In this document: piece by piece, positions 8,075 to 20,000 of the stretch
How the letters are laid out: each line of letters starts with the position of its first letter
Position numbering within the stretch: the first letter of the stretch is position 1
DNA from: Pseudomonas sp. G2-4
GTDB taxonomy: Bacteria; Pseudomonadota; Gammaproteobacteria; Pseudomonadales; Pseudomonadaceae
Assembly: GCF_030064125.1 (NCBI RefSeq)
Contig: NZ_CP125957.1
Location: forward strand, 2,728,001-2,792,000
Direction of reading: 5' to 3'
DNA length: 64,000 bases
Translations under genes and position numbers: made by a program
Notes under the pieces: generated by a model
What the model saw: the letters and a program-made list of their open reading frames with translations, nothing else
The model's database searches: none
Told to the model about the DNA's origin: nothing

Positions 8075-11000
8075 TTATGAACCCGCGCCGGTCTGCAACA
8101 CCCTGGAAATCGCCTCGCCCAGTTTGGTCACGTGGGGTGCCTTGACCAGCGTCATATGGGTGCCGGGCAGGGCCGTCACGCTCACTTGATCCTGCAGCAA
8201 TCCGCGCCAGCCCAGGGTCGGGTCGTTGCGTTGCTGTTCGCTCGCGGTGAACAGCGACACCTTGAGCGGGCTCGGTGGGCTGACGTAGGCGCCGATGGCC
8301 AGGCGTGTCGCATAGGCAACGCCCAGGTGGGTGCGGAGCAGGGCGCCATCGATGTCGTGGGGCAACTCCTCCGGTAGCAGGCGATGGGTCATGCACAGCG
8401 TCAGCATGGCCTCGATGTCTGAGTGTTCCGCCAGCGTTGTCAGTCGCCCGAGCAACTCAGCGTCGATGTGCTCCGGGAGCCAGGCCATCAGGAACTGCGC
8501 TTCGCTGATCGAGTCCGCCGGTACCGGATCAGGACGGGCCGAGGCATCGATGATGCCGAGGAATTCCACGGGCTCACCGCCGGCCTGGAGTTGACGCGCC
8601 ATTTCATAGGCAATGAGGCCACCCGCCGACCAACCGGCGATCCGATACGGCCCCTGCGGCTGGACCTGGCGGATGGCCGTCAGGTAACGCGCCGCGATGG
8701 CCGGTACATCGGACAGCGGTGCTTCTCCCGCCACCAGGCCACTGGCCGCCAAGCCGTAGACGGGGACCTGGGGATCCAGTGCAGGCGCCAGGTCCCGCGC
8801 ATATTGCACTTCACCGCCCAGCGGATGGACCAGATACAGCGGCCGTTGGGAACCCGTGCGCCGGATCGGTACCAGATTGCCGTGGGCGCCTGGCCGAGCC
8901 TGGCCGTCGAGGGTCCTGGCGAAGCCGGCAATGGTCGGCTCGACAAACAGGTCACGCACGGCGATGGGTTTACCGAGGACCTTGCGCAGACGCGAGGCCA
9001 TCTGCACCGCCATCAACGAAATACCGCCGAGGCTAAAGAAGTCGTCGTGCCGGCTGATGCGCTCCTGTTTGAACAGATCCTGCCAGAGGGCCGCAATGGC
9101 GATCTCGGTGTCTCCCTGCGGCGCTTCGTACGGCAAGTCCGGGGCCGGAGATTCTTCGGCGACGCTTGCCTGGGCGATGGCATTGACCGAGCGCACCAGC
9201 GGTGGCGTGTCCGCCAGCAGCTTGCCAATGGATTGCTGCCCGTCGGCTACCAGATTTTCCAGCACCTGGGCGAAGAGCCCGGCGATGTTCTGCACCGTCT
9301 CCGTGTCGAACAGGTCGTTGGCGTATTGCAGGCTGCCGCTGATGCGCTCGCCGGTGTCGATCAGCGACAACGACAGGTCGAACTGGGTGGTGTGGTGAGG
9401 GCTTTGCAGGGTTTGCACCTCGAGCCCAGGCAATTGCAGCGGTTTCGGTGGCGTGTTGTCCAGGCTCAACATGACCTGGAACAACGGGCTGTGGCTCATG
9501 CTGCGCGTCGGTTGCAGCGCACTCACCACTTGCTCGAAAGGCAGGTCCTGTTGATTGTAGGCAGCGAGGGTCAGGTCCTTGATTCGCGCCAGCAGTTCGT
9601 CGACCCGGGTGTTGCGTTCGGTGCTGACTCTCAACGCCAGGGTGTTGGCGAAGAAACCGATCAGCGCCTCCAGCTCCGGACGCTGACGGTTGGCCACCGG
9701 TGTGCCGACCACCACATCGTCCTGACCGCTCAGATGACTCATCAACACCGACCAGCCGGCCAGCAGCACCATGAACAACGTGGTGCCCTGGGCCTGGCTG
9801 AAAGCCCGGAGATCGGCACTGAGGGTGGGCGAAAAGGTGCATTTCAGGATGCCGCCGGCATAACTCTGTAGCGCCGGGCGCGGGCGATCCAGCGGCAGGT
9901 TCAACAAGGCGGGCGCGCCTTCCAGATGCTGGCGCCAGAAGTCAATCTGCGCTTGCAGCGCCGTACCTTCCAGGGATCGTCGTTGCCAGGCGGCGTAGTC
10001 CACATATTGCAGCGCCAGGGGCGGCAGCGGATCCTTCTCGCCCTGGCTGAATGCGCTGTACAACACGCTGACCTCACGGGCCAGCACGCTGTTGGACCAG
10101 CCATCGGAAACAATATGGTGCAAGGTCATGAACAGCACATGTTCCTCGTCCGCCAGTTGCACCAGATGGCCGCGCATCAGTGGCCCGACGTTCAAATCGA
10201 ACAACTGCGTGGCGTTGATCTGGCCGATGTGCTCCAGCGTGGCTTTGCGTTCCTCGTCCGCAATCGCGCGCAGGTCTTGCTGTTCCAACTGGAAGCCATA
10301 GTCGGCCGGTGCGATTTTTTGCAGCGGCTCGCCATCCACCAGTTCAAACCGGGTGCGCAAGGTTTCGTGACGTGCTACCAGGCGATCGAGTGTTGCCTGC
10401 AGCGCTGCTTTGTCCAGCGGCCCCTTCAGGCGCAAGGCCAGGGGCAGGTGATAGGCCGCACCCGCCGCGTGGTCCAGGTGATCGAGGAACCACAGCCGTT
10501 GTTGGGAGAACGACAACGGCAGTCGCCCCGAACGATTGGCCAAGGGAATCGACGCAGCCTCGGTGGGCGATGCGGCCTGGACCAGCGAAGCGAGGCCACG
10601 AACGGTCGGCGCGTCGAACAATTCGCGCAGGGTCACCCGTGCGCCCAGCTTGCGTCGCAGACGCGAGAGTAACTGCACGGCGAGTAGCGAATGGCCGCCG
10701 AGTTCGAGGAAGCCGTCGTGACGGCCGACCTGATCCAGGTGCAGCAGGCCTTTCCAGATCTCGGCGATGGCGATTTCGGTGTCGCCCTGGGGGGCTTCGT
10801 AGGTTTTGCTTGCCAGGGATTCCTGACCAGGCGCCGGTAGGGCGCGGCGGTCGAGCTTGCCGTTGGCGGTGAGGGGCAGGGCGTCCAGGTGCACAAAGGC
10901 GCTGGGCACCATGTATTCGGGCAGATCCTTCAACAGCGCGCTGCGCAGTTGCTCGGCCGGGACCGGTTCGCCGCAGACATAGGCGACCAGGCGTTTGCTC

Positions 11001-14000
11001 TCCGAATCGCCCTGGCTGTCTTCACGGGCGATCACCACAGCTTCCCGGATGCCCGGGCAGGCCACCAGTGCGTTTTCGATTTCACCCAATTCGATACGGA
11101 AGCCACGAATCTTCACCTGGAAGTCGTTGCGGCCCAGGTATTCCAATGTGCCGTCGTCCAACCAGCGACCGAGGTCACCGGTCTTGTACAGGCGTGCGTT
11201 CGGTTCGCCGCTGAACGGGTCAGCGATGAAACGCTCGGCGCTCAGTTCTGGCCGGTTCAAGTAACCCCGGGCCACGCCGGCACCGCCAATATGAATCTCG
11301 CCAGCCACGCCCAACGGCGCCGGTTCGCCACGGGCGTCGAGCACGTGCACCTGGACGTTGGCAATCGGCCGACCAATGCTCGGACGTTCGCCCAGGTCAC
11401 GGATCAGGTCGATGGTGGCGTCCACCGTGCATTCGGTCGGGCCGTACATGTTGTAGAAGCGGATGCTTGGGCAGTTGCGCAGTTTCTCCCAGGTCGCGGC
11501 GTTGATCGCCTCGCCGCCGAGCAGCACGCTGACGGGCTGGTAGCTCTGGCGTTCCAGCAGGCCAGCGGCTAGCAGGGTATCGAGCTGCGACGGCGTGGAG
11601 TCGAAAGCATGCACCTGATGCTGTTCGAGGAAGTCCAGCAACTCGTGGCCGCTGGCCCGGATCAGTTGCGGGATGATCACCAGCCGATGACCGGAGAACA
11701 ACTGCGAGATGCCTTTGATCGACATGTCGAAGAAGAACCCGGCATTCAGCGCCACGGTGGCCGGGGCTGGGCAATGCTGGTGGGTGGTGCGGGTCAGCAC
11801 TTGCCAGAAGTTGAACACCGAACGGTGCTCGACCATCACGCCCTTGGACTGGCCGGTGGAACCGGAGGTGTAGATCACATAGGCCAGGTGTTCGACGCTC
11901 AGGCCCGGTACCTGCGGGTTCACATCGAACGCCGCGTCGTCTGCCGCCCGCAGCGAATCGCTCGTGTCCAGCAAGAACACCGGCAGATCGCCGGACGGCA
12001 AGGTAAGCGCCGATTGGGTCAAGAGTGCCCGAGGCTGACTGTCTTGCAGCATGAATGCCATGCGCTCCGCCGGATGGGCCGGGTCGATGGGCACGTAGGC
12101 CGCGCCGGCCTTGAGCACGCCGAGCAGGCCGACGATCATGTCGAGGCTGCGTTCGGCACAGATCGCCACGCGCTGGTCGGGCTCGATGCCCAGTTCGAGC
12201 AGCTGCCGGGCTAGATGGTTGGCGCGACGATTGAGCTGGCGGTAAGTCAGTTGTTGGCTTTCGCAAACCAGGGCCACCGCTTCGGGGTTGGCCTGGACCT
12301 GGGTTTCGAACAGGGTATGGATTGGCTGTGCCGGGCCGAAATTCGTGGTGGTGTGGTTGAAGTCACTCAGCAGCAATTGCCGCTCGGTGTCGGGCAGCAC
12401 GTCGAGGCTGCTGGCGAGGCGTTCGGGGGCTTGTTCGAGAGCCTCCACCAGCGTGGCCACGGCTTGGCCGAGATACGCGGCAATGCGCTGCGGATCGATG
12501 CCGGTGATGGACTGGGCGGTCAGGGAGAATCCGCTGCCCACATTCGCCACGGCAATTTCGATGGGGTAGTTGGTGCGGGTTTCGGAGGCAACAAAGTGCA
12601 TGCCTTCGTGGTGGCCTCCATCTACGACGTTTTCCCCGGACGCGTTCACCAGGTCGCCATGGCGGCAGTTGAGGATCACCGTGAACAGTGGCAGGGAAGC
12701 ATCCACCGCACTGCAACGCTGGGCCAGGGCCAGGGAAGCCTGTTCGTGGGTCAGCAGTTCACTGAGCTGCTGGTAGGCGTCCTGGACGATGTCGCTGACC
12801 GTGTTTTGCTGCAAGCGGATGCGCATCGGCAGGGTGTTGATGAACATCCCCAGTGCATGGTCGGCGCCGGCGGTGCCTTGGGAGCGCCCGGACAACACCG
12901 TGCCGAAAATCCCATCGTCGCGTCCGCTGGTGGCCGCGACCACCAGGCCCCAGGCGGCGTGGAACAGCACGGATGTCGGGACCCCTTGCTGGCGGGCCGT
13001 TTGATAGACCCGTGCACTGAGCGCGTCGCTCAGGTGTTTGACCGCCCGCTTGATCCCGGCACCGTTGCCCCGGACATCCAGCACCCCGTAAGGCGCGGTG
13101 GTGGCGTCGACATCGGCCAGCAAGCGCCGGAAGTAGGCTTCGTGATCGGCCTGGGACACGCTGGCGGCCTGGGCGATGAAGTTCCGGTACGGCTGGGACG
13201 GCGGCAGGCTGTCGGCCTGGCCGGCCATGACCGCCTGGATCTCCAGCATGATCAGGCGCAAGGTCACGTTATCGCTGACCAGGTGATGGTCGAGCAAGGC
13301 CAGCAACCATTGCTCCCCAGGCTCGTCGTAGATGATGTAGGCCGCGATCAACGGAGCCCGCTGCAGGTCGAGTCGCAGGTGGTGAGTGTCCGTGTGGTCG
13401 CGAAGGGTCTGCAAGGCCGCTTGGCCGGGCAGGCCGTCCAGATGAATGACCGGCAGTTGCGCCTGGCGATGAACGACCTGCACCGGCTGCGGCAAACCAT
13501 GCCAGCGCAGGGCGGTGCGCAGGATGTCGTGGCGGTCGATCACCACCTGCACGGCGGCCAGGAAGTCGTCGAGCACCTGGCGATGATTGAACGTCACCAC
13601 GGTGCGCATCAGGTAGGCGTCGCCTTCGGACTGCAACAAATGGTGGAACAGAATGCCTTCCTGCAACGATGACAGGGGGTAGATATCCTGCACATTACCC
13701 GCCCCGCCAGGAACGTCGGCGACGATTTGCTCGATTTCCTGTGGGCTCAGGGTCACCAGCGGCAACATCTGTGGCTCGATGGCTGTGCAGTCGGCGGGGA
13801 TCAGGTTCGCCGGGACCACCCGTTGGTTGTTGCTGCCGCCGGCGAGGACGGCGGCCATGGCTTTGAGGGTCGGCGCGGAGAAGACCGTGCGTACATCCAG
13901 TTGCAGACCAGCCTGGCGCAGGCGCTCGATCAGACTGATGACCAGGAACGAGTGGCCGCCGAGTTCGAAAAAGTGATCTTGACGACCCACTCGTTCAACC

Positions 14001-17000
14001 CCAAGCAGTGTTTGCCAGGCGCTGGCCAGGGTCATTTCGATATCCCCCAGCGGTGCTTCATAGTGCTGGCTCGCCGCCGCGGACAAATCCGGTGCCGGCA
14101 AGGCCGCACGGTCCAGCTTGCCGTTGGTGGTCAGGGGCCAGGCGGCCAGGGTCACGAAAGCGCTGGGCAGCATGTGCTCGGCCAGCACGCTTGCCAACTG
14201 GCTGCGCAAGGCCGAGGACTCAGGGGCAATCCCTTCATGGGCGATCAGGTACGCCACCAGGCGTTTGTCCCCGGGCGAGTCTTCGCGGACGGTGACCAGC
14301 GCTTCGCGGACTTCGGCGCAGGCCAACAGTTGTGCTTCGATTTCACCCAGCTCGATACGGAACCCACGAATCTTGATCTGCGAATCGTTACGACCCACGT
14401 AGACGACACCGCCATCAGCGCGGTAACGGGCGATATCACCCGTGCGATACAACCGTGCGCCGGGTTCCTCGGCGAACGGATCGCTGATGAAGCGTTCGGC
14501 ATTCAGGGCGTCGCGGTTCAGGTAATGCCGGGCCACGCCGGCGCCGCCGATATAGATCTCACCGTTGACCCCCACCGGCACCGGTTGCTGGTATTCGTCG
14601 AGAATGCGCAGGCACAGGTCCGGCAATGGCGGGCCAATCAGGCTTGGCGCGCCGCTGTCGATTTCAGCCTGGCTGATCGGGTAGTAAGTGGCGTGCACGG
14701 TGATTTCGGTGATCCCGTACATGTTCACCAGACGGGTGCGGGACAGCGCGGTGCGCGCGGTCCATGGCCGCAGGCTGCGGAAGTCCAGGGCCTCGCCGCC
14801 GAAGATCACTTCGCGAAGGGTGTGTTCCTGGTCACTGCGCTCACGGGCTTCGATCAATTGGCGGAAGGCACTCGGCGTCTGGTTCAGGACGGTGACCTGT
14901 TGTTGGCAGACCAGCGCGTAGAAGTCGTCGGGCGAACGGGCCACGTCACTCGGGACAATCACTAACTTGCCGCCGTAGCTCAGTGCGCCCCAGATTTCCC
15001 AGACCGAGAAGTCAAAGGCAAAGGAGTGGAACAGCGTCCACACGTCGTTGCGGCCGAAGTCGAATAGTTCGGCGGTGGCGTCGAACAGTCGTGCGACGTT
15101 GCCGTGCTCTACCAACACACCCTTGGGCAGTCCGGTCGAACCCGATGTGTAGATGACGTAGGCCAGATGCCGGGGTGTCAAACCAAGTGCGCTGGCCTCG
15201 AGGTTGTAGTCCAGGGACTGGTCGTCTGCTTCGGTGTAATCATCGAGGTTCACCACCGGCACGGCATGCTCGGGCAACACCTCGAGGCAGGCCGGCTGGG
15301 CCAGCAAGGCCACCGGGCTGCTGTCGCCCAGCAGATAGCCGAGACGCTCAGTGGGGTAGGCCGGATCCAGCGGCACGTAAGCCGCCCCGGCCTTGAGCAC
15401 GGCCAGTACCGCGCAGACCATTTCCACGCCACGCTGGGCCAAGATCGCCACCCGGTCATCGGGACGCACGCCTTGGGCGAGCAATGCCCGGGCGATGTGG
15501 TTGGCGCGGCGATTGAGTGCCTGATAAGTCAGTTCGAGTTCGCCGAAGACCAGGGCGATGGCCTGGGGTTGGGCGGCGGCAAGTTGTTCGAAACGCTGAT
15601 GAATCAGCCACTGCGGATCGAACACGGCTTTGGGTGGCTGCGCCGCGGGTGAAGCCTGGCGCTGGGCCGGACTGAGCAGCGGCAAGCCGAGCACGGGTTG
15701 TTCGGCATCCTCGACGATGGCTTCCAGCAAGGTCTGGAAATGCTGGGCGAAGCGTTCCACGGTGGAACGGTCGAACAGGTCGCTGGCGTACTCGATCACG
15801 CCGGCCAGCGTGCCGTTGGTATTGCCCAGTGTCAGCATCAGGTCGAACTGCGAGGTTTCATGGGCCTGGGCCACGGGAACCAGGGTCAGGCCGGGCAGGC
15901 TCAGCTCAACGCCGCCAGGGGTATTGTTCAGCGACAGCGCGACCTGGCACAGCGGGTTGTGGCTCAGGGAGCGGGGTGGCTGCAAGGCTTCGATGACTTG
16001 CTCGAAAGGTATGTCCTGATGCTCGTGGGCCGCCAGGGTGGTGTGCTTGATCTGCTCCAGCAGCTGCGTCACGCTCGGGTTCTGCCCGAGGTCTACCCGC
16101 AGGGCCAGGGTGTTGACGAAGAAACCGATCAAGTTTTCCGTTTCAGTGCGGCCACGGTTGGCCGTGGGGACACCGATCACGACGTCCCGCTCGTTACCCA
16201 GGCGCGCCATGAGGACCGACCAGGCACTGAGCAAGGCCATGAACAGGGTGACGTTGTGCTGTTGGCAGAAACGCTCCAGGCGTTCGCGCATCGCGGGGGC
16301 GATCTCGACAGGGACATCGCCACCCCGATAGCTCTGCGTCGCCGGGCGTGGACGGTCGGTGGGCAAGGCCAACAGCGACGGCGCGCCGCCGAGGTGCTCA
16401 CGCCAGAAGTCGGCCTGGTGGTTCAGGCGCTCGCTGTCGAGGATCTGGCGCTGCCAGGCGGCGTAGTCGGCATATTGAATCGACAGGGCGGGCAGTGGGT
16501 CGGGTTGCTGTTGACTGAAGGCTCGGTACAGCGCGGCGAATTCCTTGACCAATACCCCCACTGACCAACCGTCGGAGATGATGTGGTGCTGGGTGATGAG
16601 CAGAATGTGCTCGTCATCGGCCAGGCGCAGCAGGCGCCCACGAATCAGCGGCCCTTGACGCAGGTCGAACGGTGCTATCGCCTCGCTGTTGCCGATGCGT
16701 GATGCGCTGAGGCTGGCCTGCTCATAAGACAGGCTGCGCAAATCCTGCTCGACCAACGCGAAGCCGCAGTCCGCCGGGGCAATGATCTGCACCGGCTGCT
16801 CCCCTTGCCGTTCGAAGGTGGTGCGCAGGCTTTCGTGACGCGCTACCAAGTGGTCGAGCGCGGCCTTGAGCGCGGCATGATCCAAATCGCCACGCAGCAG
16901 CAAGGACGCGGGCATGTGGTAAGCGGTGCTGGCGCTTGAGTCGAGTTGGTCGAGAAACCAAAGGCGTTGCTGGGCAAAGGACAGCGCCAGCGGCGCGCTG

Positions 17001-20000
17001 CGGTCGGCGACACCGATGGTCTCGCTGCTGACGCTTTGCAGGTCGCCGACGACCCGGGCCAGCTCTTCGACGCTTGGATGGCTGAACAGCTCGCGCAGCA
17101 TCAGTTCGCTGCCCAATTGTTGGCGTACCCGGGAAACCAGTTGCGCGGCGAGCAGGGAGTGCCCACCCAATTCAAAGAAACTGTCATGGCGTCCCACGCG
17201 CTCCAGCCCCAGCAGTTCCTGGAAAATCTGCGCCAGGGCGGTTTCGGTGGCGCCTTCGGGCGCGGCATAGCCGCGGGCGGACATCGCATCCAGGTCCGGC
17301 GCCGGCAAGGCATCCGGGTCCAGTTTGCCGTTGGCGGTGAGCGGGTAGGCTTCCAGGCTGACGAAAGCACTCGGGATCATATAGTCGGGCAGCGTGGCCC
17401 CCAACTGTTTGCGCAAGGCCGCCACTTCCAGCACCGCGCCCGGGCGAGGGATCAGGTAGGCGATCAATCGCTTGCCCTGGCTCACGTCTTCGCGAGCCAG
17501 CACCCGCGCTTCACGCACACCGTCGCAGGCGAGCAATTTGGCCTCGATCTCACCCAGTTCGATACGGAAACCACGAATCTTCACTTGGGCATCCATCCGG
17601 CCCAGGTGAATGATTTCGCCGTTGTCCAGCAGCTTGCCCAGGTCTCCAGAGCGATACAGCCGCTCGCCGGGACGGAACGGGTCGGCAATAAAGCGTTCGG
17701 CGCTCAGTGCCGGACGGTTCAGGTAGCCCCGTCCGACGCCCAGCCCACCGACGCAAATCTCGCCGGCTACACCAACAGGCAACAGGCGCTGCTGAGCATC
17801 GAGCACATAGGCCACGGTGGTTGGGATCGGGCGTCCGACATTGGAGATACCGGCGGCGATATCCGCCGCGCCGATGGCTTTGTAGGTGACGTGCACACAG
17901 GTTTCGGTGATGCCGTACATGTTCACCAGTGCCACATGTCCGAACGCCCGATGGAAGGCATCGAGCTTGCCCAGCTCCAGGCTTTCCCCGCCGAAAATCA
18001 CATAGCGCAGCCGTTCCAGGCGCACCTGCGGCGCAGCCAGTGCCGCCGCACTGAGCTGGAGAAACGCCGACGGGGTCTGGTTCAGCACCGTGACCTGTTC
18101 GCTTTCAAGAAAGCCCAGCAACTGCGCCGGATCGCGGCGCAGGGCCTCGGGCACCAGGGTCAGGCGTGCGCCGTGGAGCAGGGCACCAAAGATTTCCCAG
18201 ACCGAGAAATCGAAGGCATTGGAATGGAACAGCGACCAGACGTCATCGGCACTGAACTGGAAGTCCGAGCGATTGTTATGCAGCAGCCGCACCACGTTGC
18301 GGTGTTCGAGCAACGCTCCCTTGGGCTCGCCGGTGGAGCCCGAGGTGTAGATCACATAGCAGAGGTGGTCCGCAGCGTTGAGGTTGGGCAGGTTGGCGGT
18401 GCTGCTGCCGTTGTCCGCGAGGGCGTCAAGGACTTCGATGCCCAGGCTCTGCAATGCCGGGCTCATGTCCTGGCGAGCGATAGCTATGCGTGCGCCACTG
18501 TCGCCAAGCACGTAGGCGATGCGCTCCTGGGGCGAGCTCGGGTCGATCGGTACATAGGCGGCGCCGGCCTTGAGCACCGCCAGGGTGGCGACGATCATCT
18601 GTACCGAGCGATCCAGGGCGATGGCCACCAGCTCCTGCGGCTGCACGCCGGCAGCACGCAAACGGTGGGCGAGGCGGTTGGCCTGTTCATTGAGCTGGCG
18701 ATAGCTCAGGTGTTCCTGGCCCAGATTGACGGCAATGCGCTCCGGCGTCCGGCGTGCCTGCTCTTCGAAAATCTGGTGCACCGTCAAGGTGTCGGGCCAG
18801 GCCGCTTCGCTGTCGTTGAAGTCGAGGATCTGCCGCTGACGCTCGGCCGAATCCAGCAACGGGATGTCGTCGACCCGTTGCTGCAAATCGTCGACAAAGG
18901 CCTCCAGCAGGCGCACGTAATGGCGCATCAATTGCTGGACAAATTCGCGGTCGAAGAACTCGGCGTTGTAGGCCAGGTGCCCGGCCCAGTGTGACTCGCC
19001 GGCCGTGATCAGCAGGTGAAGATCGTTCTTGCCGTAGCCGAGGTTGGTTTCCAGGGTATTGACCGCCAAGCCGGCGACCAGGGCCTGGTTGTCGCTGCTG
19101 TGCTGGAAGTTGAACAGCACGTCGAACAGCGCGGTGCGGCTCATGTCCTTGGCCGGATTGAGGGCGAGCACCAACTGGTCGAACTGCATGTGCCGATGGC
19201 GCAGTGCCTGGGTCAGGTGGCTGGCAGTCTGTTCCCAAAGCTGTTGCAGGGTGGTGGCGTTGTCGCAGGTTTCGCGCAGCACCAGCAGGTTGTCCAGCGG
19301 TCCGATCACGTCGTGCAGGGCCGGTTCGCGACAGGCCGCCGTGGTGCCGATCACCAGCTCGTCGTGCCCTGCGTAGCGGCGCAACAGTGCGGTGAAGGCA
19401 CTCAGGGCCAGGCTCTCGCTGCTGACGCCGACTTCCTTGCACAGGGCTTCAATGCGCCGAACCAGTGTCGGCTCGATACTGAATCCGTGGGTGGCTTCGG
19501 CAAACACATGCACCGCGGCCCGTGGCCGATTAAGCGGCAGTTCCAGGGCTTGCAGCTTGCCGCGCAACTGATAGCTCCAGTAGGCACGCAGGTTTTCCAG
19601 CACGGCGGCCGGCAGGTTGCGTTGCCAGGCGGCAAAGTCGCCGTAGCCCAGTGGCAGCGTTGGCAGCTCGGCGCTGCGTTCGGCGCAGGCCGCTGCATAG
19701 AGGGCCAGGAGGTCGCGCTTGAGCAACCCCATGGAGGTACGGTCAGCCAGCAGGTGATGCACGGCAATGGCCAGGACGGCGTTGTTGTCATCCGCACGGA
19801 CCAGAGTCGCGCGCACCAGGCTGCCGCCGTCCATGGTCAACGGCCGACGGGTTTCGGCCAGGGCCCGGGCCGCCAGATCGTGCGAGTCGCTGTGTATCAG
19901 ATCGAGTGCAAGGCTGGACGGCCCGTCGAAGCGTTGCCAGGCGCGGGCGCCATCGCTGGTCACCCGGCAGCGCAGAATGTCGTGACGGGCCAGCAATCCG

